DNA of 11,879 bases from NCBI GenBank assembly GCA_017996845.1, contig JAGOGF010000077.1:1-11879 (forward strand), given 5' to 3'. A model generated the notes under the pieces. That model searched no databases and was not told where the DNA came from. It worked only from the letters and a program-made list of their open reading frames with translations. Each line of letters starts with the position of its first letter. Within the stretch, counting starts at the first letter, position 1. The position numbers were made by a program, and so were the translations under genes. Below are positions 5,311 to 11,879 of this stretch, piece by piece. The DNA is from Butyrivibrio sp. Lineage in GTDB: Bacteria; Bacillota_A; Clostridia; Lachnospirales; Lachnospiraceae.

Positions 5311-7401
5311 TTATTCTTCCACATTTTCTGCTGCAACCTTATCTGCTCTGGCTGCAATTTCCTTTTCCTGTACATCTGCAGGTGCCTGTTCATATCTGAC
5401 AAAATGATATTCAAAATCTCCGTTTCCGCCTGTCATGGAACGCAGTTGGGTACAATATCCGAACAGTTCCGTCATTGGAACATCTGCTTCAATAACCTGC
5501 CTGCCGCCACCTGTCGGATTCATTCCGGTTACCCTTGCACGCCGCTTATTCAAATCGCCCATGATATCTCCGGTATAGCTATCCGGTACGGTCACTTTCA
5601 GGTTTGCAATCGGTTCCAGAAGAACCGGTGTAGCATCCATAAATCCTTTTTTGAATGCCTGGCTTGCCGCTACCTTAAATGCCATTTCAGATGAGTCAAC
5701 CGGATGATAGGATCCATCATACAGAACTGCTTTGACTCCTACAACCGGATATGCTGCAAGCGGGCCTCTCTGTACTGATTCGGCGACCCCCTTTTCCACT
5801 GCCGGGAAAAAGTTCTTGGGTACCGCTCCTCCTACTACTTCCTGTACAAAAACATATGGTTTTGTCACATCCCCCGAAGGTTCAAAACGCATCTTAACAT
5901 GTCCGTACTGTCCGTGTCCTCCGGTCTGCTTTTTATATTTATATTCTACATCAGATTGCTTCCGAATCGTTTCCCGGAAGGCAACCTTGGGTTTTGTAAG
6001 ATCAATTCCGACTTTATACTCATTTAACAGTTTGCCTGCAATAATTTCCAGATGCAGATCTCCCATACCATAGATCAGAGACTGATGATTTTCCGCATCA
6101 TTTACAACTTTCATGGTTGGATCCTCAGCCGTCAGTTTTGCAAGTGCCTGCGCAATTTTATCAATATCTGCCTTATTCTGTGCATGATACCGCATTGCTG
6201 TATACGGTTCGGAGATATTCATTTTGGCATACTGCACAGGAAAAAGCTTTGTGGAAAGCGTATCTCCTGTTGATGCTTCCGTTTTTGCAAGTGCTCCCAG
6301 ATCCCCTGCATGAAGTTCCGGAACCTCAATCGTTTTGTTTCCCTGTAAAATATACAGTTTCCCGATTTTCATCTCCTGATCTTTATTGGAATCATATAGA
6401 ACATCATCTGTTTTCAGAACTCCGGAACGTACCTTAATCAAAGAATATTTCCCGATAAACGGATCCATAACTGTCTTAAACACAAATGCTGTTTTGGGTT
6501 TTGAAAAATCAAAATCACCTTCAAATATTTCATTTGTCTTTAAATTAATTCCAGACATTTTACGATTTTCCGGACTTGGCAGATATTTGACGATATCATC
6601 CAATAGTGTATAGATCCCCTGTCCCATCATGCTGGAACCCATTTCGATCGGAACAATCGTTCCATCGCAGACATTTGAGCGAAGTGCAGAACGGATCTCC
6701 GCTTCCGAAAATGTTTCACCGTTAAAATATCGCTCCATCATCGCTTCCGATGTTTCTGCAACAGCTTCCATGAGGGTGTCTCTGCACAATTTCAGATTTG
6801 CCTTGTTATATTCCGGCACTTCGCATTCCGATACTTCTTTTCCTTCCCAGCGAAACCCTTTTTCCTGAATCACATTTATATATCCCACAAACTTCTCATC
6901 TTCCCTGATCGGAAGATTAAATGGTGCCATTTTCTTACCATACAGATCTGTCATATCCTGTACAACCTGTCTGTAGGATACATCGTCTATATCCATATCG
7001 GATACAAAAATCATTCGGGGAAGCTTATATGCTTCGCATAAATCCCATGCTTTCTGTGTACCGACTTCAATCCCTGCTTTACCGGAAACAACAATAATTG
7101 CCGCATCCGCTACACTGACTGCTTCCTCTACTTCCCCGACAAAGTCAAAAAAACCGGGCGTATCCAGCAGATTGATCTTACAGTCCCCCCATTCCATGGG
7201 TATCATTGTCGTACTGATGGAAATCTTACGCTTCTGCTCTTCCTTATCGAAATCGCTTAATGTGTTTCCATCAACAACTTTTCCCATTCTGGAAGTAATT
7301 CCAGCCAGGTAGGCCATTGCTTCCGCAAGACTTGTCTTACCGCATCCGCCATGTCCAAGTAATACTACGTTACGAATTTTATCAGTTGTGTAAACGTTCA
7401 T
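5311..7401 (-). CDS. Elongation factor G-like GTPase (FusA2 type)
   Basis: The 696-residue protein has the full EF-G layout: a GTPase domain (about 1-280), domain II (about 300-380), domain III (about 390-470), domain IV (about 470-595, with QTGGHGQYGHV at 492-502) and domain V (about 600-670). The P-loop is GHGGCGKT (16-23) instead of the AHIDAGKT of canonical EF-G. G3 is DTPGF (80-84) instead of DTPGH. The G4 position reads VSDMD (133-137), where canonical EF-G has NKMD. These departures place it in the EF-G-like paralogue family rather than with the housekeeping translocase, and no rpsL/rpsG/tuf neighbours are present. The role of this family in translation is poorly defined; ribosome binding with GTP hydrolysis is the family expectation. 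GGAGG lies about 7 bases before the ATG. It appears to be a single-gene transcript with its own terminator, divergent from aroF. Confidence 0.93.
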   Translation of the reverse strand: MNVYTTDKIRNVVLLGHGGCGKTSLAEAMAYLAGITSRMGKVVDGNTLSDFDKEEQKRKISISTTMIPMEWGDCKINLLDTPGFFDFVGEVEEAVSVADAAIIVVSGKAGIEVGTQKAWDLCEAYKLPRMIFVSDMDIDDVSYRQVVQDMTDLYGKKMAPFNLPIREDEKFVGYINVIQEKGFRWEGKEVSECEVPEYNKANLKLCRDTLMEAVAETSEAMMERYFNGETFSEAEIRSALRSNVCDGTIVPIEMGSSMMGQGIYTLLDDIVKYLPSPENRKMSGINLKTNEIFEGDFDFSKPKTAFVFKTVMDPFIGKYSLIKVRSGVLKTDDVLYDSNKDQEMKIGKLYILQGNKTIEVPELHAGDLGALAKTEASTGDTLSTKLFPVQYAKMNISEPYTAMRYHAQNKADIDKIAQALAKLTAEDPTMKVVNDAENHQSLIYGMGDLHLEIIAGKLLNEYKVGIDLTKPKVAFRETIRKQSDVEYKYKKQTGGHGQYGHVKMRFEPSGDVTKPYVFVQEVVGGAVPKNFFPAVEKGVAESVQRGPLAAYPVVGVKAVLYDGSYHPVDSSEMAFKVAASQAFKKGFMDATPVLLEPIANLKVTVPDSYTGDIMGDLNKRRARVTGMNPTGGGRQVIEADVPMTELFGYCTQLRSMTGGNGDFEYHFVRYEQAPADVQEKEIAARADKVAAENVEE

Positions 7402-7476
7402 ATCTTGTCCTCCAGTCAGACTTTTTTAGGTAAAATATAAAATCATTCTGCAATTCTCCTTGTAGCTTATGTGTAT

Positions 7477-7505
7477 ATTTTACTAAAATTGTACATGCAA
7501 TACAA
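7477..7505 (-). promoter_or_regulatory. Possible promoter of the EF-G-like gene
   Basis: On the minus strand TTGTAT (7500-7505) and TAAAAT (7477-7482) are 17 bp apart, which would give a leader of about 70 nt. An overlapping alternative is TTGCAT (7495-7500) with TATACA (7472-7477), also 17 bp apart. Both are weak matches; one of them is probably used because no better candidate lies upstream of the gene. Confidence 0.4.
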
Positions 7506-7568
7506 GCTAATTGAATCGAATTGCACAATTTCTTTTTCAATATTTTCAAATTGACAAATCATATATAT

Positions 7569-7597
7569 TTGACTTTCGCGCGTTGACGTGTTATAGT
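7569..7597 (+). promoter_or_regulatory. Sigma-A-type promoter of the aromatic amino acid genes
   Basis: TTGACT (7569-7574) and TATAGT (7592-7597) are separated by exactly 17 bp. Transcription should start near 7604, leaving a leader of under 50 nt. That leader is too short for a T-box or peptide attenuator, and no T-box sequence was seen in the 7402-7651 gap. Confidence 0.75.
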
Positions 7598-7651
7598 GCG
7601 AATATCAGCTATATATTAAGGTGCATCGCACTGGAAAAGGATGGAAAAAAA

Positions 7652-8665
7652 ATGATCATCGTCATGAAACCGGATGCCGCCGAATCCAGCATCCAGACAA
7701 TTGTAGAATATATCAAAGGAGCAGGTCTGCAGGTACACCTTTCCAAAGGAGAAGAACTTACAATCATTGGTGTTGTAGGTGATAAATCGAAGCTTGCGAC
7801 AGAAAACCTTTTGAGTTTCAGGGGTGTGGACCGTATTGTTCCCGTAACGGAGACCTATAAACTTGCCAACCGCAAATTTCATCCCGAGCCGACAACTGTG
7901 CACGCGGGGAAAATAGATATCGGTCCGGATACCTTTACGGTTATGGCAGGTCCATGCGCCGTTGAATCAGAGGAGCAGCTGATCACGATTGCAAGAGCCG
8001 TCAAGAATGCCGGTGCTACCATGCTGCGCGGCGGTGCCTATAAACCCCGCACCAGTCCCTATTCTTTTCAGGGTCTGGAAGAAGAAGGTCTGAAATATCT
8101 GCAGGAAGCAGGAAACGAAACCGGACTTGCCACCGTTACGGAAGTAATCAGTGCGGAAGCCATTGAAGCTGCTGCCCGTTATGTGGATATGCTGCAGATC
8201 GGTGCAAGAAATATGCAGAATTTTATATTGCTGAAAGAAGCAGGCCGCACCAAAATGCCTGTTCTGTTAAAGCGCGGAATGTGTGCTACAATAGATGAGT
8301 GGCTTAATGCTGCCGAATATATTATGTCAGAAGGAAATCCAAACGTCGTTTTGTGTGAACGGGGAATCCGAACCTATGAAACTGCAACCCGCAATACACT
8401 TGATCTGTCTGCTGTCCCGGTTCTGCGGGAACGCACGCATCTTCCCATTATTGTAGATCCTTCTCATGCTACGGGAAACTACAAATATATCAAACCAATG
8501 TCACTGGCAGCGGCTGCGTGTGGTGCTGACGGACTTGAAATTGAAGTACACAGTGATCCTGCACATGCGCTTTCAGACGGCGCACAGTCTCTTAACTTTG
8601 AACATTTTGAGGATCTGATGCAGCGTTTAAAACCTTATGCTGCTCTTTCTGATAAAAAACTGTAA
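7652..8665 (+). CDS. aroF: 3-deoxy-7-phosphoheptulonate (DAHP) synthase, type I-beta
   Basis: The product (337 residues) condenses phosphoenolpyruvate with erythrose 4-phosphate, the first step of the shikimate pathway. Residues 1-70 (MIIVMKPDA... to VTETYK) form the N-terminal ferredoxin-like regulatory domain of the Thermotoga-type enzymes, through which tyrosine or phenylalanine inhibit. The catalytic barrel follows: AGPCAVES (99-106, metal-binding Cys), GGAYKPRTSPYSFQG (127-141), LLKRGM (205-210), VDPSHATG (268-275, metal-binding His), EIEVH (296-300) and LSDGAQS (307-313). The open frame extends upstream to 7511, but the ATG at 7652 is chosen because the protein then begins exactly with the conserved MIIVMKP, AAGGA precedes it, and the predicted promoter lies inside the longer frame. 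It is the first gene of an apparent aroF-tyrA-aroA operon, 61 bp before tyrA. Confidence 0.96.
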   Translation: MIIVMKPDAAESSIQTIVEYIKGAGLQVHLSKGEELTIIGVVGDKSKLATENLLSFRGVDRIVPVTETYKLANRKFHPEPTTVHAGKIDIGPDTFTVMAGPCAVESEEQLITIARAVKNAGATMLRGGAYKPRTSPYSFQGLEEEGLKYLQEAGNETGLATVTEVISAEAIEAAARYVDMLQIGARNMQNFILLKEAGRTKMPVLLKRGMCATIDEWLNAAEYIMSEGNPNVVLCERGIRTYETATRNTLDLSAVPVLRERTHLPIIVDPSHATGNYKYIKPMSLAAAACGADGLEIEVHSDPAHALSDGAQSLNFEHFEDLMQRLKPYAALSDKKL

Positions 8666-8716
8666 TTTTGTTACAGTAACATAAGCAGCAAAAATAATCT
8701 TACACTGCTTTGAAAT

Positions 8717-8721
8717 GAGGA
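8717..8721 (+). promoter_or_regulatory. Ribosome binding site that decides the tyrA start
   Basis: GAGGA lies 5 bases before the ATG at 8727. The in-frame ATG at 8715 overlaps this site and has no purine-rich site of its own, so the shorter protein is preferred. Confidence 0.7.
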
Positions 8722-8726
8722 TTTTT

Positions 8727-9818
8727 ATGAACAATACCATCTGCGGCTTTATCGGGCTTGGTCTGATTGGAGGATCAATCGCAAGGGCGCTCAAGGCAGG
8801 CGCTCCCGATATAAAGATTATTGCATATGACCCCAATGATCATTCCCTTACTCTTGCAAAAGAAGCAGGCATTGCTGATGTAACCGTAAACCAGATCAGT
8901 TCTGTTTTTACCGACTGCGACTATATTTTCTTATGTGCACCGGTTGCAATTAATGATCAGAATCTGCTGATGCTGAAACCCTTTCTGAATTCCAAAACCA
9001 CCCTGACCGATATCGGAAGTGTCAAAACCGATATTCACGTTCATATCCATGAACTTGGTCTGGATGAACAGTTTATCGGCGGACATCCGATGACCGGAAC
9101 CGAACGGATCGGTTTTCAGAACTCCAAGGCACAGCTTTTGGAAAATGCATATTATATTCTGACCAAAACATCCCTGACAAATGAAAAAAGACTAACAGAT
9201 TATTATGATCTTGTAAAAATAATGGGCGCTTTGCCACTTATTGTAAGTTATGAACAACATGATTATATTACTGCTGCAATCAGTCACCTCCCTCACGTTA
9301 TTTCTGCCTGTCTGGTCAATCTGATCCGTGAAAGCGATTCTCCTGACGGACTGATGAAAATGATTGCTGCCGGCGGTTTCAAGGATATTACCAGAATATC
9401 TTCCTCTTCCCCTGTTATGTGGCAACAGATCTGTCTGACAAATGCAGCAAATATATCCGCTTTGCTCTCTGCATATATTTCTGCGCTTTCCCATATGAAG
9501 ACCGCAATTGATGAACATGATTCCGATACCTTATATCATCTGTTTGATTCCGCAAGAAAATATAGAGATTCCTTTATTGATGTGTCAAGCGGTCCTCTCA
9601 AAAAAGTATATGCACTGCATGTGGACATTGCGGATCAACCCGGAATGCTCGCTGCTGTTGCTACCCTTCTGGCAGTACATGATATTAATATCCGAAACAT
9701 CGGAATTGTTCACAATCGTGAATATGAGCGCGGTACTCTCCGAATTGAATTTCATGAAGAAAAAGATATATTTATTGCTGCAGAACTTTTGAAATCACAT
9801 GGTTATGTGATATCATAA
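8727..9818 (+). CDS. tyrA: Prephenate dehydrogenase with C-terminal ACT domain
   Basis: The 363-residue protein oxidatively decarboxylates prephenate to 4-hydroxyphenylpyruvate, the committed step to tyrosine. The N-terminal Rossmann domain has GLGLIGGS (10-17) and IAYDPN (32-37), with an Asp that favours NAD. FIGGHPMTG (116-124) carries the catalytic His; SHLPH (186-190) and GGFKDITRIS (216-225) supply the second His and the Arg expected to bind prephenate's carboxylate. The last 70 residues or so (VYALHVDIADQPGMLAAVA onward) form an ACT domain, the usual site of tyrosine feedback in Gram-positive TyrA. It is a stand-alone dehydrogenase with no fused chorismate mutase. The start at 8727 follows from GAGGA; a start four codons earlier is possible but lacks a site. 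It sits between DAHP synthase and EPSP synthase, presumably on one transcript. Confidence 0.95.
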   Translation: MNNTICGFIGLGLIGGSIARALKAGAPDIKIIAYDPNDHSLTLAKEAGIADVTVNQISSVFTDCDYIFLCAPVAINDQNLLMLKPFLNSKTTLTDIGSVKTDIHVHIHELGLDEQFIGGHPMTGTERIGFQNSKAQLLENAYYILTKTSLTNEKRLTDYYDLVKIMGALPLIVSYEQHDYITAAISHLPHVISACLVNLIRESDSPDGLMKMIAAGGFKDITRISSSSPVMWQQICLTNAANISALLSAYISALSHMKTAIDEHDSDTLYHLFDSARKYRDSFIDVSSGPLKKVYALHVDIADQPGMLAAVATLLAVHDINIRNIGIVHNREYERGTLRIEFHEEKDIFIAAELLKSHGYVIS

Positions 9819-9924
9819 AATCAGGTGACACTCCAGCTGATGCATACTGCGAGTTTTTAACCTTGCCTTGATCAAATCATGTGAAACGTTACCAGAAAAT
9901 ACCAGAGAAAGGAATGGATATTTT

Positions 9925-11253
9925 ATGCTTACGTTAAACCAAATTGCACATCCGCTTCGCGGCGAATTATCGGTTCCGGGAGATAAATCCATTTCACATC
10001 GGAGTATCATGTTCAGTGCCCTTGCAGGCGGAACGTCTGAAATTACCGGTTTTCTGGAAAGTGCAGACTGTCTTGCTACCATTGACTGCTTTCAAAAACT
10101 GGGAATTCAGATTGATCGTTCCTATCGGCCGGTAAACGGCGTTCCAACCATAACCGTTCATGGAAAAGGACTTCGCGGTCTGAATGCCCCCATTTCCTCT
10201 CTTTATACCGCCAATAGCGGCACAACTACCAGACTGATTGCCGGAATACTTGCTGCACAGCCTTTTTCAACCGATCTGACCGGAGATTCTTCCATTGAAA
10301 CCCGTCCAATGGATCGGATTATCAAGCCGCTGTCAGCAATGGGTGCCAGTATCACCAGTACCAAAAAGAACGGCTGCTGCCCGCTTCACATCGACGGACG
10401 TTCTCTCCATGGGATCGTTTACCATGATCCCATCTCCTCCGCGCAGGTAAAATCATGCATTCTGCTTGCCGGATTATATGCTTCGGGTGATACGGTTGTA
10501 TATGAACCGGCTTTAAGCCGAAATCATACTGAAATTATGCTGCGGGCATATGGCGCTGACATTCATAACTCCATTGATGTATCAGGCGGTGCCGCTGCTG
10601 TTTTGCACCCCGGCACTCCTTTGCAGGGACTTCGGATCAACGTTCCGGGAGATATTTCATCCGCTGCCTATTTCATTGCTGCCGCGCTGATCGTTCCCGG
10701 GTCTGAAATTCTGATCCATAATGTCGGTATCAACAAAACACGTGCCGGTATCCTGTGTGTTCTAAAGCAAATGGGGGCTGATATTACTGTGTTGAACGAA
10801 GACCATTCTTTTGAACCCCGCGCTGACCTTCTCGTCCGATACAGTCATCTCCATGGAAATGCAAATGGGAAATTTGAAATTGTCGGCAAAATAATTCCTA
10901 CCTTGATTGATGAACTTCCGATCATTGCTGTTCTCGCAGCCACCGCAGACTGTGAAACCATTATTAAAGATGCTGCAGAGCTGAAAGTCAAGGAATCCAA
11001 CCGTATTCATGTTGTATGTGACCATCTGCAGAAAATGGGCTGCGATATTCAGGAAATGGATGATGGAATGATTATTCATGGCGGGAATCCCCTGCATGGC
11101 GCTGAAATTGATCCGCATCTTGATCATCGGGTTGCCATGAGCTTTGCTGTTGCTTCTCTGATTGCAGAAGGTTCTACAAAAATCAAAGATGAAACATGTG
11201 TTAACATTTCATATCCTTCTTTTTTCCGCGATCTGATCAATCTGACAAGATAA
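9925..11253 (+). CDS. aroA: 3-phosphoshikimate 1-carboxyvinyltransferase (EPSP synthase), class II-like
   Basis: The 442-residue protein transfers the enolpyruvyl group of phosphoenolpyruvate to shikimate 3-phosphate, the sixth shikimate step and the target of glyphosate. Visible motifs are VPGDKSISHR (17-26), ANSGTTTRL (96-104), ETRPMDR (125-131), SSAQVKS (171-177), LSRNHTE (197-203), NKTR (270-273), PTLIDELP (325-332, catalytic Asp), LKVKESNR (353-360, catalytic Glu) and LDHRVAMS (399-406). The four signatures commonly used for class II enzymes (GDKx, SAQxK, RxHxE, NxTR) are all present. The start at 9925 is chosen because the conserved N-terminus begins there and AAAGGAATGG precedes it; the upstream in-frame TTG at 9868 has no ribosome site. 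It ends the plus-strand cluster, 106 bp after tyrA, before a strong terminator. Confidence 0.97.
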   Translation: MLTLNQIAHPLRGELSVPGDKSISHRSIMFSALAGGTSEITGFLESADCLATIDCFQKLGIQIDRSYRPVNGVPTITVHGKGLRGLNAPISSLYTANSGTTTRLIAGILAAQPFSTDLTGDSSIETRPMDRIIKPLSAMGASITSTKKNGCCPLHIDGRSLHGIVYHDPISSAQVKSCILLAGLYASGDTVVYEPALSRNHTEIMLRAYGADIHNSIDVSGGAAAVLHPGTPLQGLRINVPGDISSAAYFIAAALIVPGSEILIHNVGINKTRAGILCVLKQMGADITVLNEDHSFEPRADLLVRYSHLHGNANGKFEIVGKIIPTLIDELPIIAVLAATADCETIIKDAAELKVKESNRIHVVCDHLQKMGCDIQEMDDGMIIHGGNPLHGAEIDPHLDHRVAMSFAVASLIAEGSTKIKDETCVNISYPSFFRDLINLTR

Positions 11254-11262
11254 TCTTATATA

Positions 11263-11301
11263 AAAAGCAAGACGCCACACTATTCGCGACGTCTTGCTTT
11301 T
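11263..11301. terminator. Bidirectional rho-independent terminator between aroA and the convergent ugd
   Basis: A perfect 12-bp stem (arms AAAAGCAAGACG and CGTCTTGCTTTT) encloses a 15-base loop. It begins 9 bp after the aroA stop and ends 27 bp before the ugd stop. The T-rich arm on each strand can act as the U-run, so it can end transcription from both sides. Confidence 0.9.
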
Positions 11302-11328
11302 ATATTTTATAACTTTTTCTGTTTTACC

Positions 11329-11879
11329 TTAATCCTCACGGAATAAATCTCTTGTATATACTTTATCCTTCACATCTGCAATCTCATCTGTAATTCTATT
11401 TGCAACAATCAGATCACATTTTTGCTTAAATTCATTCAGATCATGTATTACCTTTGAATGAAAAAATTCATCCTCTTTCAACGCAGGTTCATATACTACG
11501 ACTTCAATTCCCTTTGCTTTAATACGTTTCATTACGCCCTGAATGGAAGACTGTCTGAAATTATCTGAATTTGCTTTCATGGTAAGTCTGTACACACCAA
11601 CCAAACCTGGTTTCTTTTCAATAATACGATCCGCAATAAAATCCTTTCTCGTACGATTGGCATCAACAATGGCCGATATCAGATTGTTAGGTACCTCATC
11701 ATAGTTTGCAAGCAGCTGTTTGGTATCCTTGGGCAGACAATATCCCCCATATCCAAAAGATGGATTATTATACTGTGTCCCGATTCAGGGGTCTAAGCAT
11801 ACGCCTTCAATAATCTGTTTGGTATCAAGTCCTCTCACTTCCGCATAAGTATCCAGTTCATTAAAAAATGAAACTCTGA
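11329..11879 (-). pseudogene. ugd: UDP-glucose 6-dehydrogenase, C-terminal part, interrupted by an in-frame stop
   Basis: Read on the minus strand from the right edge, the frame encodes [20 protein letters not shown], then an IIEGVCLDP stretch, then a TGA at 11785-11787. In the same frame it continues [20 protein letters not shown], with the catalytic Cys, then [40 protein letters not shown] and KVYTRDLF to a TAA at 11329. This closely follows the E. coli-type Ugd C-terminus, where the position of the stop is the Arg of LDPRIG. The rest of the protein (about 200 residues with the NAD-binding domain) lies beyond the window. Intact enzyme oxidises UDP-glucose to UDP-glucuronate for capsule or other polysaccharide. 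The frame is otherwise undamaged on both sides, so this is either a young nonsense mutation or a single base error. A truncated product would lack the catalytic Cys and the C-terminal substrate-binding domain and be inactive. Confidence 0.85.

Noticed and set aside
7511..7651. N-terminal extension of the DAHP synthase frame
   Set aside because: The predicted promoter lies inside it, and the family N-terminus MIIVMKP begins at the ATG at 7652, which has its own ribosome site.
7641..7655. Tiny ATG-GAA-AAA-AAA-TGA frame overlapping the aroF start
   Set aside because: Four codons overlapping the real start through a run of A; most likely part of the ribosome binding region rather than a leader peptide.
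8669..8681. 13-base palindrome TGTTAC-A-GTAACA after aroF
   Set aside because: Arms are short and there is no U-run, so it is not a terminator. It could be a protein site, but nothing ties it to a regulator.
9832..9858. Weak hairpin with a T-run in the tyrA-aroA gap
   Set aside because: Only CTC/GAG plus CAG/CTG arms with a bulged base; too weak to call a terminator or attenuator.

Overview
The window looks like a chromosomal segment of a low-to-moderate GC Gram-positive bacterium, most likely a gut-type Clostridia (Lachnospiraceae-like). This rests on the style of the encoded proteins, AGGAGG-type ribosome binding sites, sigma-A-like promoters, and the combination of a LacI-run sugar operon with split transketolase genes. 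No mobile element, CRISPR array, tRNA or rRNA was seen. The genus cannot be fixed from the sequence alone.

Region 1 (1-5310, minus strand) is a sugar-catabolic operon read right to left. A near-consensus promoter at 5068-5095 with two matching operator-like palindromes precedes a LacI-family regulator (TTG start). Tightly spaced behind it are an L-fucose/L-arabinose-isomerase-family enzyme, the two halves of a split transketolase (sharing one base in TAATG), and a GlpK-like FGGY kinase that runs off the left edge. Isomerase, kinase and split transketolase are the enzyme set of the transketolase branch of D-apiose catabolism, and that is my leading hypothesis. The substrate is not proven.

Region 2 (5243-7505, minus strand) is a single-gene unit for an EF-G-like GTPase (FusA2-type, not the housekeeping EF-G). 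It ends in a strong intrinsic terminator. Its G4 guanine-specificity motif departs from NKxD.

Region 3 (7569-11301, plus strand) diverges from the EF-G-like gene. It has a strong promoter, then DAHP synthase (type I-beta with N-terminal regulatory domain), prephenate dehydrogenase (with ACT domain) and EPSP synthase (all four class II signatures). Together they provide the first committed step of the shikimate pathway, its penultimate enzyme and the tyrosine branch. A bidirectional terminator follows aroA.

Region 4 (11329-11879, minus strand) is the C-terminal part of a UDP-glucose 6-dehydrogenase gene, converging on aroA. It carries an in-frame TGA where the family has a conserved Arg, just upstream of the catalytic Cys motif, so it is a probable pseudogene or contains a base error.
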